Positions 42,069 through 50,503 of a DNA stretch of 64,000 nt are shown here, piece after piece; within the stretch, counting starts at the first letter, position 1, and each line of letters starts with the position of its first letter. Source of the DNA: Sphingomonas bisphenolicum (lineage in GTDB: Bacteria; Pseudomonadota; Alphaproteobacteria; Sphingomonadales; Sphingomonadaceae). The DNA lies in contig NZ_AP018818.1 in NCBI RefSeq assembly GCF_024349785.1, forward strand, positions 372,001 to 436,000, given 5' to 3'. The notes under the pieces were generated by a model, which had not been told where the DNA came from, did no database searches, and saw only the letters and a list, made by a program, of their open reading frames with translations. A program made the translations under genes and the position numbers.

Positions 42069-42506
42069 ATGTCCGATTTCGACGATTTCGATCCCGCCTG
42101 CCGCGACGGCCTGACCATGCTAGCCCGCGACATGGCGGAGCATGGGGCGGAGCGCGATGCGCCGATCCGCACGGTGTTCGGGCTGCTGGGCGATCGATGG
42201 TCGATGCTGATCCTGTTGCTGCTGGCCATCGCGCCCTTCCGCCATGCCGAATTGCGGCGCCTGCTCGACCGGCTGAGCGCGGAGGGAAAGATTTCGCAGC
42301 GGGTGCTGACGCTCAAGCTGCGTCAGCTGGAGCGCAACGGCCTGGTGGCGCGATCGGTGAGCGCGGACGTGCCGCCCAGGGTCGGCTATGCCTTGACGCC
42401 GCTGGGTGACGGGCTGGTCGGGGAAGCGCGGCGCCTGCTCGCCTGGGTGCAGGCCAGCGGCACCGCGATCGAACAGGCGCGCGCCGCGTTCGACAGCGCA
42501 GACTGA
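42069..42506 (+). CDS. HxlR-family transcriptional regulator
   Basis: A 145-residue winged-helix regulator. FGLLGDRWSMLILLLLAIAPFRHAELRRLL and SQRVLTLKLRQLERNGLVAR are the HxlR core. It is divergent from the SDR/CrtI-like operon and so probably controls it. Members often sense aldehydes, quinones or redox state. It ends four bases before the convergent LysR gene. Confidence 0.9.
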   Translation: MSDFDDFDPACRDGLTMLARDMAEHGAERDAPIRTVFGLLGDRWSMLILLLLAIAPFRHAELRRLLDRLSAEGKISQRVLTLKLRQLERNGLVARSVSADVPPRVGYALTPLGDGLVGEARRLLAWVQASGTAIEQARAAFDSAD

Positions 42507-42510
42507 TCGG

Positions 42511-43524
42511 TCAGCCGCGCCCCTTGGGCGTGGAATCGCTCAGGAACTGGGCGGCCAGTTCCTGCCGCGCGATGCGGGCTTCGTCGAGCGAGAGGATGCC
42601 GTCATCCCTGACTGGCACGGCAGGCGCCTGCGCGCCGGCGACGATCCGTTCCACCACCCAGCGGATCGCCGGGTCGTTGTTGCTGGAGATATGCCACTGG
42701 ATCGCCTCGCGGATCGGCGGGATGTCCATCGGTACTTCGTGCAAAGTGAGCGGCAGATAGTCCGCCATTCGCGTCGCCAGTCGCCGGTGCATGGTGGCGA
42801 TGCGGTTGGAGCCGATGACGAGGCCGGGCATCGACAGGAAGCTGTGGGTCACGATTTCGATGCGGCGCTGGCGCTTCTGCCGCCGCACGAACCAGTCTTC
42901 GAACGCGGACACGCGCGCGCGGCCGAAGCGGGCGGTGACATGGCCCAGCTCGAAATAGAGTTCCTTGGTCATCTGCCTGGCCATGGCGGGATTGCCGTTC
43001 CAGCCGACGACGACATAATCGTCCTCGAACAGGATCTGGCTGGGATGATCGGCGGAGATCGCATAGTCGATGGTGACGAGCAGATCGACCGCGCCGCGCT
43101 CCAGCGATTCCAGCAGGACTTCGGTCAGCGACTGGATTTCGAAACGCATCCCCGGCGCTTCGCGTTGCAGGTCGGTCATCGCCGACGCCAGCAGGACTTC
43201 GGTGATATAGTCCGACGCCATGATGCGAATGCTGCGGTCCGACGTCGCGGGGTCAAAGGGCGGCGGCACGGCGATGGTCGAGCGGATCTGCTCCAGGACC
43301 GCGCGCACCGGATCGACCAGCCCTTCGGCACGGGCGGTCAGGACCATCTGCCGCCCCTTCTGCACCAGCAGGTCGTCGGCGAAATATTCGCGCAGTCGCC
43401 CCAGCGCCGACGAGGTGGCGGATTGCGACAGGCAGATGCGATCCGCCGCCAGGCTGACGCTGCGTTCGCTGAGCAGCGCGTCGAGCGCCACCAGCAGGTT
43501 GAGGTCCAGCCGATCGAACCGCAT
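42511..43524 (-). CDS. LysR-family regulator, NodD/NahR-like branch
   Basis: A 337-residue LTTR. The start MRFDRLDLNLLVALDALLSE and the HTH segment RSVSLAADRICLSQSATSSALGRLREYF match the NodD/NahR/LinR branch, whose members respond to aromatic inducers and bind ATC-N9-GAT sites. It is the third gene of the minus operon sulfatase, epimerase, LysR (12-base gap after the epimerase gene). A matching ATC-N9-GAT site lies between the TBDR and monooxygenase genes (48512-48532). Confidence 0.9.
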   Translation of the reverse strand: MRFDRLDLNLLVALDALLSERSVSLAADRICLSQSATSSALGRLREYFADDLLVQKGRQMVLTARAEGLVDPVRAVLEQIRSTIAVPPPFDPATSDRSIRIMASDYITEVLLASAMTDLQREAPGMRFEIQSLTEVLLESLERGAVDLLVTIDYAISADHPSQILFEDDYVVVGWNGNPAMARQMTKELYFELGHVTARFGRARVSAFEDWFVRRQKRQRRIEIVTHSFLSMPGLVIGSNRIATMHRRLATRMADYLPLTLHEVPMDIPPIREAIQWHISSNNDPAIRWVVERIVAGAQAPAVPVRDDGILSLDEARIARQELAAQFLSDSTPKGRG

Positions 43525-43536
43525 CGTCTCTCTCCT

Positions 43537-44466
43537 TCAGCCTGCCGCTATGACCGCCAGCGCGTTGGCGACCAGCGTAGCAGGGTCGCCGTCATGGGCA
43601 AAGCCCGCGCGGTCGGCAGCCGGCGTCGCGAGCGGTGGATTCGATCCGAAGGCGGCTTCCAGCGCCGGGTCGGGGCGATAGGCGACCAGGTCGGTCGAGA
43701 CGGCGCATTGGCGGGCGATTTCGGCGGCGAGGTCGCCCATCGCGATGCGCTGCGCCGGCAGGGTAACGACCCGCGTCGGCGGCATGAGCGCCGCGTCCAT
43801 CGTCAGCGCATGAACCAGATTGTCGGCACAACGGCTGACCGATTGCGCCCAGATCGTCGCCTCCGCCGATACCGGGCAGACGAAGCTCTCTCCCGCCCGC
43901 AAGGCATGGAACAGATCGCTCATGAAAGCGGACTTCATGCCCGACGGCCCCTTGGGCCGGGCGAGGATGCCGGGCAGGCGGACGCTGACCCCGTCGATCT
44001 CGCCGCGGTGATGCATCATCGCGATTGCGACCTCCATCATCGCCTTGTGCCCGCCATAGATCATGCGCGGCGCGAGCGGTGTGTGGTCGTCCACGCCCGA
44101 CACGGGTAGCGGGTCGCCGAATACCGCGATCGAACTGGCGTAGACGATGCGCGGCCGGTCGCCCGCGGCCTTGGCGTCACCCAGCAGGTCGTACATGGCG
44201 TCGATATTGACCCGGCGCGAGGCGGCAGAATCGGCCTCCGCCGCGCCGCCCGGCACGGTGGCGAGATGGACGACCGCGCGGCATCCGTCGCGCAACGCCT
44301 CCGCCCGGACCGCCGCAGAACACAGGTCGCCCACGACCGCGCGCGCGCCAGCCGGGATACCGCCCGGCGCGGCGTCCATGCCGACGACAGCCTCGCCAGC
44401 CGCCAGCAGCCGCTGTACCAGCTGTCGGCCGACGAAACCGCCTGCGCCCGTCACGATGATGGTCAT
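43537..44466 (-). CDS. NAD-dependent epimerase/dehydratase family protein (extended SDR, DenD-like)
   Basis: A 309-residue extended SDR. GAGGFVGRQLVQRL is the cofactor loop, VVHLATVPGG and YASSIAVFG are internal markers, and YGGHK carries the catalytic Tyr-x3-Lys. The pattern is close to D-erythronate dehydrogenase-like proteins, which oxidise small hydroxy acids. It starts three bases after the sulfatase stop, so they are co-translated, and the LysR gene follows. Confidence 0.85.
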   Translation of the reverse strand: MTIIVTGAGGFVGRQLVQRLLAAGEAVVGMDAAPGGIPAGARAVVGDLCSAAVRAEALRDGCRAVVHLATVPGGAAEADSAASRRVNIDAMYDLLGDAKAAGDRPRIVYASSIAVFGDPLPVSGVDDHTPLAPRMIYGGHKAMMEVAIAMMHHRGEIDGVSVRLPGILARPKGPSGMKSAFMSDLFHALRAGESFVCPVSAEATIWAQSVSRCADNLVHALTMDAALMPPTRVVTLPAQRIAMGDLAAEIARQCAVSTDLVAYRPDPALEAAFGSNPPLATPAADRAGFAHDGDPATLVANALAVIAAG

Positions 44467-44469
44467 GGC

Positions 44470-45855
44470 TTAATACCGATCCGCATAATGGTCCCGCACA
44501 TCCTCGCTGAAGCTGCCCAGCGGATAGGGCAGCATCTGTGCGTTCCATGCGTCCCATTGCAGCCGCATCGCCTGAAGCCGGGCCGGATCGTCGCTGGCAT
44601 GGTCTGCGCGCTCCCGTTCATCCGCGGCCAGATCGAAGAGATGCTCCTTCCCGCCCAGTTTGAGATATTTCCAGTCGCCTGCACGCAGCGCGGCCTGGCC
44701 ATTGCCCTTGTATCGCCAGTAGAGCGAGCGGGTGAGCGGCGATGCCTGCCCCTTGAGTTGCGCCGACAGGTCGACCCCGTCGAACGTGCCGGCCTTCGCC
44801 ACATCGCCGCCCGCCATCGCCAGCAGCGTAGGCAGGAAGTCCATCGAGATCATGACCTGATCGGATTGCGAGCCAGCGGCGATCGCGGCCGGCCAGCGCA
44901 GCATCAGCGGGACGCGGATGCCGCCTTCCAGCAATTCCCCCTTCACCCCGGTAAAAGGCCAGGTTTCCGAAAAACGCTCGCCGCCATTATCGCTGGTGAA
45001 AATGACGATCGTGTTGTCGGCCTTGCCGCTGCGGTCCAGCGCGGCCAGCAACTTGGCGACATTCTGGTCCATCGCCTCCACCATTTCCCTATATTTGGCG
45101 AGGCTGCCGCCATTATAATGGAAAGATGCGCCGAGCGTCGGCGCGACGGCCGCATCCTCGCGCCCTTCCCATGGCCAGTGGGGCGCGTTGAAATGCAGGC
45201 TGAGGAAGAAGGGCTTGTCGCTTTCCGCCTCGATCGTTTTGACCGCCTCGTCCCCGAACAGGTCGGTGAGATAGCCATTGCGTTCGATCGGCGTGTCACC
45301 CTGCGCCAGGCCGATGCCGACATCCTTGCCGCCCATCACCATATGATGGCGGAAATAATCGGCCGCGCCTTCGACGATACCGAAAAATTCGTCATAGCCA
45401 TGATGTAGCGGGCTATGTTTGGGCGGTTCGCCCAGATGCCATTTGCCCACCAGCTTGGTGCGATAACCCTGCGTGCGCAGAACCGAAGCGATGGTCGGGC
45501 GGTCGAGCGGCACGCCGATCCCCGCCGGCGCAGCGGGACCAAGCGGTTCTTCGATTCCTATGGGGAAGCGATATTGATAGCAGCCGGTCAGCAGCGCGGT
45601 GCGGGTCGGCGAGCAGATCGAACTATTGGCATAGCCCTGCCGCAGCATGATGCCCTGCGCGCCGATGCTGTCGATCGCGGGGGTGCGGATATGGTGCGAT
45701 CCGGTGCAGGACAGGTCGGCATAGCCCAGATCGTCGGCCATGATGAAGAGGATGTTGGGGCGCCCCGCCCTGGGCGCGGCCGTGGCCTCGCCCGCTACCG
45801 CCAGCGCGCCCAATGCACCGGCGCCACCCATGAATGACCGTCGATCAACCTGCAT
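44470..45855 (-). CDS. Type I sulfatase, Tat-exported
   Basis: A 461-residue formylglycine-dependent sulfatase. DRRSFMGGAGALGALAVAG at the N-terminus is a Tat signal. Asp41-Asp42 in IMADDLGYAD start the calcium site, and Cys81 in CSPTRTALLTG is the residue that becomes formylglycine by the usual C-x-P-x-R signature. Other family markers are GKWHLG, and HFNAPHWPW. It would remove sulfate from an ester in the periplasm. A tandem 16-base repeat and a hairpin separate it from the TBDR gene upstream on the same strand. The anaerobic or aerobic maturase that forms formylglycine is not in the window. Confidence 0.92.
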   Translation of the reverse strand: MQVDRRSFMGGAGALGALAVAGEATAAPRAGRPNILFIMADDLGYADLSCTGSHHIRTPAIDSIGAQGIMLRQGYANSSICSPTRTALLTGCYQYRFPIGIEEPLGPAAPAGIGVPLDRPTIASVLRTQGYRTKLVGKWHLGEPPKHSPLHHGYDEFFGIVEGAADYFRHHMVMGGKDVGIGLAQGDTPIERNGYLTDLFGDEAVKTIEAESDKPFFLSLHFNAPHWPWEGREDAAVAPTLGASFHYNGGSLAKYREMVEAMDQNVAKLLAALDRSGKADNTIVIFTSDNGGERFSETWPFTGVKGELLEGGIRVPLMLRWPAAIAAGSQSDQVMISMDFLPTLLAMAGGDVAKAGTFDGVDLSAQLKGQASPLTRSLYWRYKGNGQAALRAGDWKYLKLGGKEHLFDLAADERERADHASDDPARLQAMRLQWDAWNAQMLPYPLGSFSEDVRDHYADRY

Positions 45856-45863
45856 CCTGCTTC

Positions 45864-45895
45864 CTTTCCAATGGGCTAACTTTCCAATGGGCTAA
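45864..45895. repeat. Tandem direct repeat, 2 x 16 bp
   Basis: CTTTCCAATGGGCTAA occurs twice in tandem without a spacer (45864-45879 and 45880-45895), just upstream of the sulfatase ribosome site on the minus strand. It doubles the distance between the hairpin and the sulfatase gene. Confidence 0.85.
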
Positions 45896-45920
45896 GAGCA
45901 GGACCACAGGTCCTGCCCTT
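45894..45920 (-). terminator. Stem-loop between TBDR and sulfatase genes
   Basis: AAGAGCAGGACC (45894-45905) and GGTCCTGCCCTT (45909-45920) form a 12-bp stem with one mismatch and a three-base loop. On the minus strand it is 22 bases after the TBDR stop and 39 bases before the sulfatase ATG. A U-run (TTTTCCTCTT) follows only on the plus strand, so on the minus strand it looks like an attenuator or processing hairpin. Confidence 0.65.
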
Positions 45921-45941
45921 TTCCTCTTATGCCGTTTGATG

Positions 45942-48392
45942 TCAGAAGTTCGCCGAGAAGCGCACCCCATAGGTCTGCGGCGCGGTATAGCGGGCGACCG
46001 CCATGCCGATCGGCGAGCGTTGCGGCGTGGCGATGCGGCGCTTGTTTTCCAGATTGTAGAGGAACGCGCCCAGCGACCAGCCGCCGTCAGACGCGCGCAG
46101 CGTCAGGTTGAGGTCGGTCTGCCAATAGGCGCGGATATGTTCGAAATCGAGATATTCGAACGCCCCCCACTGGTCGTCACGCCAGGCGGTGGCGACATTG
46201 CCGACCAGTTCGAGCGAACGGCCCAGCGGCACCACCTGTTCCGCGCCCAGATTGACGGTCCATTTGGGTGAGTAGAGCAAGGGTTTGCCCGAACAGTTGA
46301 AGTCCTTCACCGGCGCACCGCCTGCGGTCGCGCCGGTCAGGGTGAAGGGACAGGCGATATTGTCGCGGGGCGAGGCGGTGTAGAGATGCAGGTCGTCATA
46401 GGTGGCCTTGAGATATTGCACCTTGGCGTTGAGCGTCGTGGTCGGCGTCGCCTTCACGATGGCATCGACGTCGAAGCCCTTGATCGTCGACTTGCCCGCA
46501 TTTTCGTTGGAATTGATGAGCGTGCCACTGGTGTCGACGGTGAAATAGGTGATCTGCTGGTCTTTATATTTCCAATAGAAGCCCTCGACGTTGAGCTGCA
46601 CGCGGTTGTTGAAGAAGCGGTTCTTCGATCCCACCGTATAGGCGGTGATGAATTCGGGATCATAGCTCGACTTGCCCTCCGCCAGCTGGAAACCGCCGGC
46701 GCGATAGCCGGTTTCGACCGTGGCGTAGAGCAGGTTCGCCGGGCCGAGATCGAATTCCGCCGAGGCTTTCCACGTCACCCGTGAATAGGTGCCGCTGTCC
46801 ACCACCGGATTATAGGTTTTCAGGATGGTGCCGACACCGTTCAGCAGCGGGAAAACCTGCGGATTGGCCTGGTCGGTGCTGCCCGCTGCGATCCAGCCGT
46901 TGCTGGCCAGCCAGTTGACCGTGTCGCCGGTGGTCAGGAGATTGGGATAGCGCGGCAAGCCATTGGGCGCGGCGCATCCGGCGGCGAAGGACGCCGGCGG
47001 GGTGATGTTGGCGGGCGGCAGGCCGCCGCAGAAGGTGATGAAATTGTTGATGATGCCGTCCATCGACTTCTTGTCGCGGGTATAGCGCGCGCCGCCGACA
47101 AGACGGAATCGATCGCTGACATGGGCGGTCAATTGACCGAAGGCGGCCCAGCTTTTGGTCTTGTGCGTGTAGGACTGGATCGGCAGCACGAATTCCTGAT
47201 TATATTCATTCTGCGCGTCGATCGTCTCGTTGAAATAGAAGCCGCCGAGAACATAGTCCATCATGCCGACGGAACCGGCCAGGCGGGCCTCGAGGCTGTA
47301 TTGCTTGTCGGTTTCGGCGTTATAGGCGGTATTGAAGGCGGGGCCGTAGAAATAGCTTTCGCCCGTGGACTTGCGAAAGGCGGGCACCAGCGTGAAGGTG
47401 CCGATGTCGGTCTTCCAGTTCAGTTCCGCATTGATGCCCCAATAGGTGAAGTCAGTCGAGGCGTCCTGGTTCATGGCGTTGAGGAAACCGAAGCCCGGCG
47501 CGCCGATCAGCGTCTGGCGATAGGCGTTGGCGGCGTCGGTGTTGAACCCCTCCGACCCGTCGAAACCACTGGGGGTGAAAGTGTAGCCCGACGGGCCGGG
47601 CGTGTAGGCGCCGATATAGCTGCCGCCGGGACCGACGCCGCCCACCTTGGTCCAGTCCGCGCCGATGCGCAGTGAAATATCGTCGCTGGGTTCGATCAGG
47701 AACTGGCCGCGCAGGCCGGTGCGCTTCAGGTCGTCGCTGCCGTCGCGGTTATAGCCGTCATGCACCTGGCGCGTGGCGGCGAGGCGCAGGGCGCTGGTGT
47801 CGCTGGTGGCCAGGTTCAGATAGCCGTCGACATTGACCGCGTCATAATTGCCGAAGGAGACGTTGAAGCCCGCGCCGTTCCTGCCCAGCTCGGGACGCGC
47901 GGGGATGATGTTGACCGCGCCGCCGGTGGCATTGCGGCCATAAAGGATGCCCTGCGGCCCTTTCAACACCTCGACACGGGCGAGGTCGTAGAAGGCGGAA
48001 CCGAAAGCGCCCGCCGCCCGGCCCAGCACGACGCCGTCATAGCTGGGGGTGACGGCGGGATCGTTATAGCTGCTCGACGTGATGTTGCCGACGCCGCGGA
48101 TGAAGATGGACGTGTTGGACCCGCCCCCATTGGTGATGGTGATCGCCGGAACGCTCTTCGTGATATCCTCCGCCTTGCTGATGCCCTGCTGGACCAGCGT
48201 GTCGCCGGTGACGGCGTCGATCGCGATCGCGGCCTTCTGCGCGCTTTCCGACTTGCGCTGCGCGGTGACGACGATTTCGTCCAGCCCGGCCGAAGCCTGC
48301 GCGCCCTGATCGGCGGTCTGCGTCAGGCCCGGCGTCGGCGCGGTCGCCATCATGCCGGCGATCGCGGTGGTGGCCAGCAACAAACTACGCAT
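45942..48392 (-). CDS. TonB-dependent receptor (sulfatase/aromatic island)
   Basis: An 816-residue receptor. The signal peptide ends near residue 25 (GLTQTADQG), the TonB box is LDEIVVTAQRK, and the plug has ITKSVPAITITNGGG, FIRGVGN and DLARVEVLKGPQGILYGRNATGGAVNI. This form is the abundant sphingomonad receptor type found beside aromatic, steroid and xenobiotic genes. The barrel ends in GVRFSANF. It is divergent from the FAD monooxygenase gene, with the nod-box-like site between them, and is followed by hairpin and sulfatase. Confidence 0.93.
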   Translation of the reverse strand: MRSLLLATTAIAGMMATAPTPGLTQTADQGAQASAGLDEIVVTAQRKSESAQKAAIAIDAVTGDTLVQQGISKAEDITKSVPAITITNGGGSNTSIFIRGVGNITSSSYNDPAVTPSYDGVVLGRAAGAFGSAFYDLARVEVLKGPQGILYGRNATGGAVNIIPARPELGRNGAGFNVSFGNYDAVNVDGYLNLATSDTSALRLAATRQVHDGYNRDGSDDLKRTGLRGQFLIEPSDDISLRIGADWTKVGGVGPGGSYIGAYTPGPSGYTFTPSGFDGSEGFNTDAANAYRQTLIGAPGFGFLNAMNQDASTDFTYWGINAELNWKTDIGTFTLVPAFRKSTGESYFYGPAFNTAYNAETDKQYSLEARLAGSVGMMDYVLGGFYFNETIDAQNEYNQEFVLPIQSYTHKTKSWAAFGQLTAHVSDRFRLVGGARYTRDKKSMDGIINNFITFCGGLPPANITPPASFAAGCAAPNGLPRYPNLLTTGDTVNWLASNGWIAAGSTDQANPQVFPLLNGVGTILKTYNPVVDSGTYSRVTWKASAEFDLGPANLLYATVETGYRAGGFQLAEGKSSYDPEFITAYTVGSKNRFFNNRVQLNVEGFYWKYKDQQITYFTVDTSGTLINSNENAGKSTIKGFDVDAIVKATPTTTLNAKVQYLKATYDDLHLYTASPRDNIACPFTLTGATAGGAPVKDFNCSGKPLLYSPKWTVNLGAEQVVPLGRSLELVGNVATAWRDDQWGAFEYLDFEHIRAYWQTDLNLTLRASDGGWSLGAFLYNLENKRRIATPQRSPIGMAVARYTAPQTYGVRFSANF

Positions 48393-48511
48393 GTCTCTCT
48401 CCCCTATGATTTGATTTTGGCCAATTCTGGCCTGCGGGGCGAAAAAGTCACATTGATTTGCTGGATTCGACCTATCTGCGCCACGCGGACGAGTCCGAAA
48501 CGATCGCCGCT

Positions 48512-48532
48512 GCTATCCACACTCCCGATAGC
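48512..48532. promoter_or_regulatory. LysR-type operator, ATC-N9-GAT (nod-box type)
   Basis: GCTATC (48512-48517) and GATAGC (48527-48532) form an inverted repeat with nine bases between, which contains ATC-N9-GAT exactly. This is the core of NodD/NahR-type binding sites. It lies in the 224-base divergent region between the TBDR and FAD monooxygenase start codons. Confidence 0.6.
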
Positions 48533-48616
48533 AACTATTGAGGCAAAGCGTTTTCCGCCCGCCCGCGCCCGACCGATAGCCGGAACGGAGAAGATGGTGC
48601 GGAGAGGGTGGCATTC

Positions 48617-49768
48617 ATGATTTCGGGGATGGTTTCGGGTTGGGTTTCGGGCAAGCGCGTCCTGATCGTGGGCGGCGGCATCGGCGGCATGGCGGCAGCG
48701 ATCCGCTTTGCCGAACAGGGCGGGCAGGTCACGCTGATCGATATCGACCCGCAATGGCGCGTCTATGGCGCAGGCATCACGATCACCGGCCCTACATTGC
48801 GCGCCTATCGGCGGCTGGGCCTGCTGGACGCGATCAAGGAACAGGGCGCGATCGCGGAGGGAGCGACGATCTTTCGCTATGACGGCACGCGCCTGCACGA
48901 TCTGGACGAGCCGGCGCTGGAGGAAGGCTTGCCCGCGACCGGCGGGATCATGCGCCCGGTATTGCACCGCATCATGCAGACGCGGGTGCGGGCGCTGCCG
49001 ATCGCCATCCGACTGGGCCTGACCGTCCGTGCGCTGGCCCACCGGGACGACGGCGGCGTGGACGTGACCTTCACCGATGGCGCGCAGGCGGATTTCGACC
49101 TGGTCGTTGGCGCGGACAGCATCTATTCGGGCGTGCGGCGGCTGGCCTTCCCGCATATGGGCGAAGCGCAGCCGACCGGCCAGGGATGCTGGCGCCTGTC
49201 CATCCGTCGCCCGCCGACGCTGACCAAGGGCGAATTTTATTTCGGACACCGGGTGCCCGCTGGCATCAACCGGTGCGGCGCAGAGATGGTCTATCTGTGG
49301 ATGCTGACCCCGCACGTCCATCGCGCGCAACATTTCACCGACGAGGAGCTGTTCGTCCAGTTGCGCGACAATCTGGCCGATTTCGGCGGCAATGCCGGAT
49401 GGGTTCGCGACCATATGACGCGCGACGACTGGATCAACTATCGCCCGCTCGCCGCGGCCTTGCAGCCGGGGCCGTGGCATGACGGCGCGATCGTACTGCT
49501 GGGCGACGCCGTCCATGCCACCACGCCGCACATGGCGTGCGGCGCAGGGATGGCGGTGGAAAGCGCGCTGGTGCTGGCCGAGGAACTGGACCGGGCCGAC
49601 ACCGTCGGAGCCGGTCTGGCCGCCTATCAGGCGCGCCGCTTCGACCGGTGCCGCCATGTGATCGACACCAGCATCAAGGTCGGCCGGATGCAACTGGACG
49701 GCGACTCGCCCGATGCGATCGGCGCGGCGATCGGCGCGGGGTTACACCGGCTAGCCGAGGAATATTGA
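48617..49768 (+). CDS. FAD-dependent aromatic monooxygenase (class A)
   Basis: A 383-residue flavoprotein of the PHBH type. VLIVGGGIGGMAAAIRFAEQG binds the ADP part of FAD, DLVVGADSIYSGVR is the DG motif, and GDAVHATTPHMACGAGMAVESA binds the ribityl part. It would hydroxylate an aromatic or conjugated ring with NAD(P)H and O2. ATG 48617 is chosen over a GTG at 48608 because GGAGAGGG then lies eight bases upstream. It ends 21 bases from the convergent SDR gene. Confidence 0.9.
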   Translation: MISGMVSGWVSGKRVLIVGGGIGGMAAAIRFAEQGGQVTLIDIDPQWRVYGAGITITGPTLRAYRRLGLLDAIKEQGAIAEGATIFRYDGTRLHDLDEPALEEGLPATGGIMRPVLHRIMQTRVRALPIAIRLGLTVRALAHRDDGGVDVTFTDGAQADFDLVVGADSIYSGVRRLAFPHMGEAQPTGQGCWRLSIRRPPTLTKGEFYFGHRVPAGINRCGAEMVYLWMLTPHVHRAQHFTDEELFVQLRDNLADFGGNAGWVRDHMTRDDWINYRPLAAALQPGPWHDGAIVLLGDAVHATTPHMACGAGMAVESALVLAEELDRADTVGAGLAAYQARRFDRCRHVIDTSIKVGRMQLDGDSPDAIGAAIGAGLHRLAEEY

Positions 49769-49789
49769 CGGGGTGCCGGGATCAATCCG

Positions 49790-50503
49790 CTACCAGGCGG
49801 TCGCCCCGGCATCGACGGCGATGTCGGCGCCGGTGACATAGCGTGCCTCGTCCGACGCCAGCCATACCGCGCACCAGCCGATATCGTCCGGCTCGCCCAG
49901 ATATTGCAGCATATTCTTGCCCAGCACCTTCGCCTCAAACGCCGGGTCTGCGGCCAGGTGCCGCGCCGTCGCGGCGGTGCGGATGAAGCCCGGCGCGATG
50001 CTGTTGGCGCGGATGCCGTGCGGCGCGCCTTCCATCGCGAGTTGGCGGGTCATGGCCAGCACGCCGCCCTTGCCCGCGCAATGCGCCAGGGCGGGCGATC
50101 CTTCCAGCGCATGGCGCGCATTGGCCGAACCGAAATTGATGAGCGACGCGCGCCCGCTGGCCTTGAGCCAGGGCCAGGCTGCGCGGGTGGCGAGGAAGAC
50201 GATGTCCAGTTCGCCCGTCAGCGTCGCTTTCCAGTCGGCGTAGGATAGCGCTTCGATCCAGTCGAAATGCGCGAAGGCGGCGGCGTTGACCAGGATGTCG
50301 ATGCGGCCATGTTCCGCGCCGATGCGCTGGAACAGCGCGTTGGTCGCCCCCTCGTCCAGCAGGTCGCAGGCTTCGTCGGCGCCGCTGCGATCGACGCCGA
50401 TCACGGTCGCGCCCTCCGCCGCGAACAGCCGGGCGCAACCCTGGCCGATGCCGTTGCCCGCGCCAGCGACGACCGCCAGCTTGCCCGCCAGCCGGTCAGC
50501 CAT
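49790..50503 (-). CDS. SDR family protein with His in place of the catalytic Tyr
   Basis: A 237-residue SDR-fold protein. The ATG at 50503 overlaps the end of the MFS gene by eight bases; the frame extends further but only as antisense shadow. VVAGAGNGIGQGCARL is the cofactor loop and VTGADIAVDAGATAW the end. Ser126 (NFGSAN) and Lys145 are present, but the Tyr of Y-x3-K is His141 (AHCAGK). The codon is CAT, one base from TAT. The NNAG motif is also altered to VNAAA. Activity as a normal dehydrogenase is therefore doubtful. Confidence 0.85.
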   Translation of the reverse strand: MADRLAGKLAVVAGAGNGIGQGCARLFAAEGATVIGVDRSGADEACDLLDEGATNALFQRIGAEHGRIDILVNAAAFAHFDWIEALSYADWKATLTGELDIVFLATRAAWPWLKASGRASLINFGSANARHALEGSPALAHCAGKGGVLAMTRQLAMEGAPHGIRANSIAPGFIRTAATARHLAADPAFEAKVLGKNMLQYLGEPDDIGWCAVWLASDEARYVTGADIAVDAGATAW

